DNA of 15,577 nt. Origin: Nanosynbacter sp. GTDB taxonomy: Bacteria; Patescibacteriota; Saccharimonadia; Saccharimonadales; Saccharimonadaceae. The position numbers and the translations under genes are program-made. The notes under the pieces were generated by a model. The model saw only the letters and a program-made list of their open reading frames with translations. It made no database searches and was not told the origin of the DNA. Positions 13,715-15,577 of the stretch are shown piece by piece. Positions within the stretch are counted from its first letter, which is position 1; each line of letters begins with the position of its first letter. The stretch is from the NCBI GenBank assembly GCA_015257445.1, contig JABZKE010000002.1:1-15577 (forward strand), in the 5' to 3' direction.

Positions 13715-14970
13715 TTTATTTAGATTTTGCCGCCGCTACTCCAGTTCATCCCAAGGTACTCGAGGCGATGTTGCCATATTTTAGTGAAAATTTTTACAAT
13801 CCCTCTGCGCCGTATCTCCCCGCCAAGCATCTGCGTGGTGAATATGAAGCGAAAAAATCCGCTTTAGCTCAAACCATCGGTGCGAAATCACCTGATTTAG
13901 TCATCACGGCTGGCGCCACTGAGTCGATTAATCTCGCGTTCACTGTTTTAGAAAAATACCCAGACGCCGAAGCTCTGATTTTAGCCACCGAGCATGCTTC
14001 GGTACGAGAATCCGCCAGACATTATGCGAAAAAAGTTACAGAAATCGCTGTCGATCATACTGGCCTAATCGAACTAAAAGATTTGACTACCAAAATTACC
14101 GAAAAAACTGTCTTAATTTCTGTCGCGATTGCTAATAATGAACTTGGTACCATCCAACCACTCAGCGAAATTGCCGAAATTATACGACGCACGCGCGAGA
14201 AACGTCTAGCTACTGGTAATCTCACCCCACTTTATCTTCACTCTGATGCCTCGCAGGCTGCGAGCCTTCTCGATCTCTCAGTGGCACGTCTCGGGGTCGA
14301 TCTCTTGACGCTCAATTCTGCCAAAGTTTATGGGCCGAAGGGGATTGGCGCACTCTACATTTCTCGCGGGGTTAAGCTTAGCCCCATCTCTTATGGTGGC
14401 GGTCAGGAAATGGGCCTGCGTTCTGGTACGGAAAATGTGCCGCTCCTCATGGGCTTCGCGGAAGCTTCGGTTCGTGCGAAGTCTCACATTTCCGCCAGTC
14501 GCAAAAAATATGAAAAATATAACCAATTATTCCGCCAGATTCTGACCGAAAAATCCCTCATTACACCAAAATTCTTGGGCAACAAAAAACATCAGTTAGC
14601 TAATTTCTGTCCAATCTGCTTCGACGGGCTTGATGCTGAGCGTCTGATTTTTAAGCTGGAAGATCGTGGTATTCTGCTTTCTACCGGTGCTGCCTGTGCT
14701 GCCTCGAAGGGGCAAAAATCTCATGTACTTTCCGCCATCGGCCTCACTGATTCGGAAATTACCGGGTCACTTCGCGTAACTTTTGGTGAGCTAAATACTG
14801 AAGAGCAAATTCGTGAAGCCGCATCGGTGATTGCCGAAGTGGTTAATCAAGAGGCTAAGCGTATCGGATTGGTGTCGGGCGAGGTAGTTTTAAAAGAATC
14901 GCACGATGCTGAATTAGGCCAAGAAAATTCTACCGTATTCAGCCAAAATCAAGAGGTTGCTCATGAATAG
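13711..14970 (+). CDS. Cysteine desulfurase (NifS/IscS-like)
   Basis: A 419-aa PLP enzyme that takes sulfur from cysteine as a persulfide. Conserved sites are YLDFAAATP (3-11), ITAGATES (65-72), H95 in TEHASV, NNELGTIQP (142-150), D179 and Q182 in HSDASQA, PLP lysine K205 in LNSAKVYGPKG, GGGQEMGLRSGTENV (229-243) and the catalytic C329 in STGAACAASKG. The residue before K205 is Ala, where IscS has His; CPR desulfurases often carry a small residue here, so activity is not necessarily lost. A tail of about 40 polar residues (380-419) follows the usual end. With no scaffold gene nearby and mnmA overlapping it by 8 bases, the likely job is sulfur supply for tRNA thiolation, though Fe-S assembly cannot be excluded. 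Confidence 0.94.
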   Translation: MIYLDFAAATPVHPKVLEAMLPYFSENFYNPSAPYLPAKHLRGEYEAKKSALAQTIGAKSPDLVITAGATESINLAFTVLEKYPDAEALILATEHASVRESARHYAKKVTEIAVDHTGLIELKDLTTKITEKTVLISVAIANNELGTIQPLSEIAEIIRRTREKRLATGNLTPLYLHSDASQAASLLDLSVARLGVDLLTLNSAKVYGPKGIGALYISRGVKLSPISYGGGQEMGLRSGTENVPLLMGFAEASVRAKSHISASRKKYEKYNQLFRQILTEKSLITPKFLGNKKHQLANFCPICFDGLDAERLIFKLEDRGILLSTGAACAASKGQKSHVLSAIGLTDSEITGSLRVTFGELNTEEQIREAASVIAEVVNQEAKRIGLVSGEVVLKESHDAELGQENSTVFSQNQEVAHE

Positions 14971-15577
14971 CACTATGGCAAAACCGAAAACCGTCTTCGT
15001 CGGCATGTCTGGTGGTGTCGATTCTTCCGTCACCGCAGTTCTACTTAAAAATGCTGGCTATCATGTGGTCGGGGTCTATATGAAGAACTGGTCGAAGGAT
15101 CTCCCGGGTATGAAATGCCCTTGGGCGGAAGATCTGGCTGATGCTAAGCGTGTGGCTACGAAATTAGATATTGATTTTCGCATTTTTGATTTTGAAACTG
15201 AGTACCACGCCAAGGTAGTCGATTATATGATTGAGGAATTCAGGAAGGGAAATACTCCGAATCCCGATGTGATGTGCAATCAAGAAATCAAGTTCAAACT
15301 TTTTTACGACATCGCCATGAGTCAGGGTGCAGATTTTATTGCCACTGGTCATTATGCTATATCCGAAGACGGCAATTTGAAATTAGCTACAGATACTAAT
15401 AAAGATCAGACTTATTTTCTCTATCGTATTTCTGATGAAGCGATTTCGCAGACACTTTTTCCGCTTGGCAAAATGCTAAAACCAGAGGTGAAGCAATTAG
15501 CCGCTGAGTTTGATCTCGATAACGCCTACAAAAAGGAATCTATGGGGGTCTGCTTTGTCGGTGAGGTCGGGATCAAA
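14963..15577 (+). CDS. mnmA: tRNA-specific 2-thiouridylase MnmA, N-terminal part
   Basis: The first 205 codons of MnmA, which makes the s2U34 modification in tRNA-Lys, -Glu and -Gln using ATP and persulfide sulfur; the gene runs off the right edge. It has the PP-loop SGGVDSS (16-22), PNPDVMCNQEIKF with catalytic C105, ATGHYA (127-132), DQTYFLYR (148-155) and the second catalytic cysteine C197 in ESMGVCFVGE, so both cysteines of the sulfur-relay mechanism are present. I start at ATG 14963, because AGAGG (14952-14956) sits 6 bases upstream; this overlaps the desulfurase stop by 8 bases. The ATG at 14975 is possible but has no ribosome site. The N-terminus is a few residues longer than in E. coli. 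Confidence 0.96.
   Translation, partial: MNSTMAKPKTVFVGMSGGVDSSVTAVLLKNAGYHVVGVYMKNWSKDLPGMKCPWAEDLADAKRVATKLDIDFRIFDFETEYHAKVVDYMIEEFRKGNTPNPDVMCNQEIKFKLFYDIAMSQGADFIATGHYAISEDGNLKLATDTNKDQTYFLYRISDEAISQTLFPLGKMLKPEVKQLAAEFDLDNAYKKESMGVCFVGEVGIK

Noticed and set aside
1..15577. GATC avoidance as evidence of active restriction
   Set aside because: GATC occurs well over a dozen times across the window, including in the restriction cassette and the surface genes, so no depletion is obvious by eye.

Overview
The window reads as chromosome of a small-genome bacterium with moderate GC. I think a Patescibacteria/CPR member, most likely Candidatus Saccharibacteria, is the best guess, at about 60%. 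The reasons are densely packed and overlapping housekeeping genes, tRNA genes that encode CCA, TGA used as a normal stop (which argues against Absconditabacteria and Gracilibacteria), and a CPR-like small residue before the PLP lysine of the cysteine desulfurase. A Firmicute is the main alternative, because the surface locus resembles Firmicute WxL loci. No 16S or ribosomal protein is present to settle this.

Layout. (1) 1-146, minus: the N-terminus of the GTPase YchF. (2) 241-2899: an AT-rich type II restriction-modification cassette of the Sau3AI (GATC) family. The endonuclease is intact. The divergent C5-cytosine methyltransferase is split by a frameshift that looks like loss of one AG dinucleotide. 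(3) 2978-4349: a divergent pair, an inositol-monophosphatase-family enzyme and a short N-formylglutamate-amidohydrolase-like protein. In both divergent pairs the -10 boxes lie only 6-7 bases from the start codons, which suggests leaderless mRNAs. (4) 4473-8686: a cell-surface locus. Two paralogous small secreted proteins with a WxL-like layout each have their own strong promoter. They are followed by an operon of two membrane-anchored WxL-interacting-protein-like (DUF916/DUF3324-type) proteins and one sortase-type protein with a VPNTG motif. (5) 8779-10309: tRNA-Val(GAC), a divergent thymidylate-kinase-like P-loop kinase and a six-helix DUF308/HdeD-like membrane protein. (6) 10310-10878: a 570-base stretch without a protein gene. 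It has a good promoter, many stem-loops and a terminator, and I read it as a roughly 510-nt structured RNA that I cannot identify. Its 3' end holds a tandem hairpin repeat with a compensatory base change. (7) 10949-11025, minus: tRNA-Lys(UUU). (8) 11110-15577: a tightly coupled operon of typA, a TatD-family hydrolase, a cysteine desulfurase and mnmA, the last running off the window.

How the genes fit together. The desulfurase and MnmA are translationally coupled and would supply sulfur for 2-thiolation of U34, and the tRNA-Lys(UUU) beside them is one of the substrates. The five surface genes look like a scaffold in which secreted WxL-like proteins bind membrane-anchored partners at the cell envelope. 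The restriction cassette looks acquired and, as sequenced, lacks an intact protecting methyltransferase.
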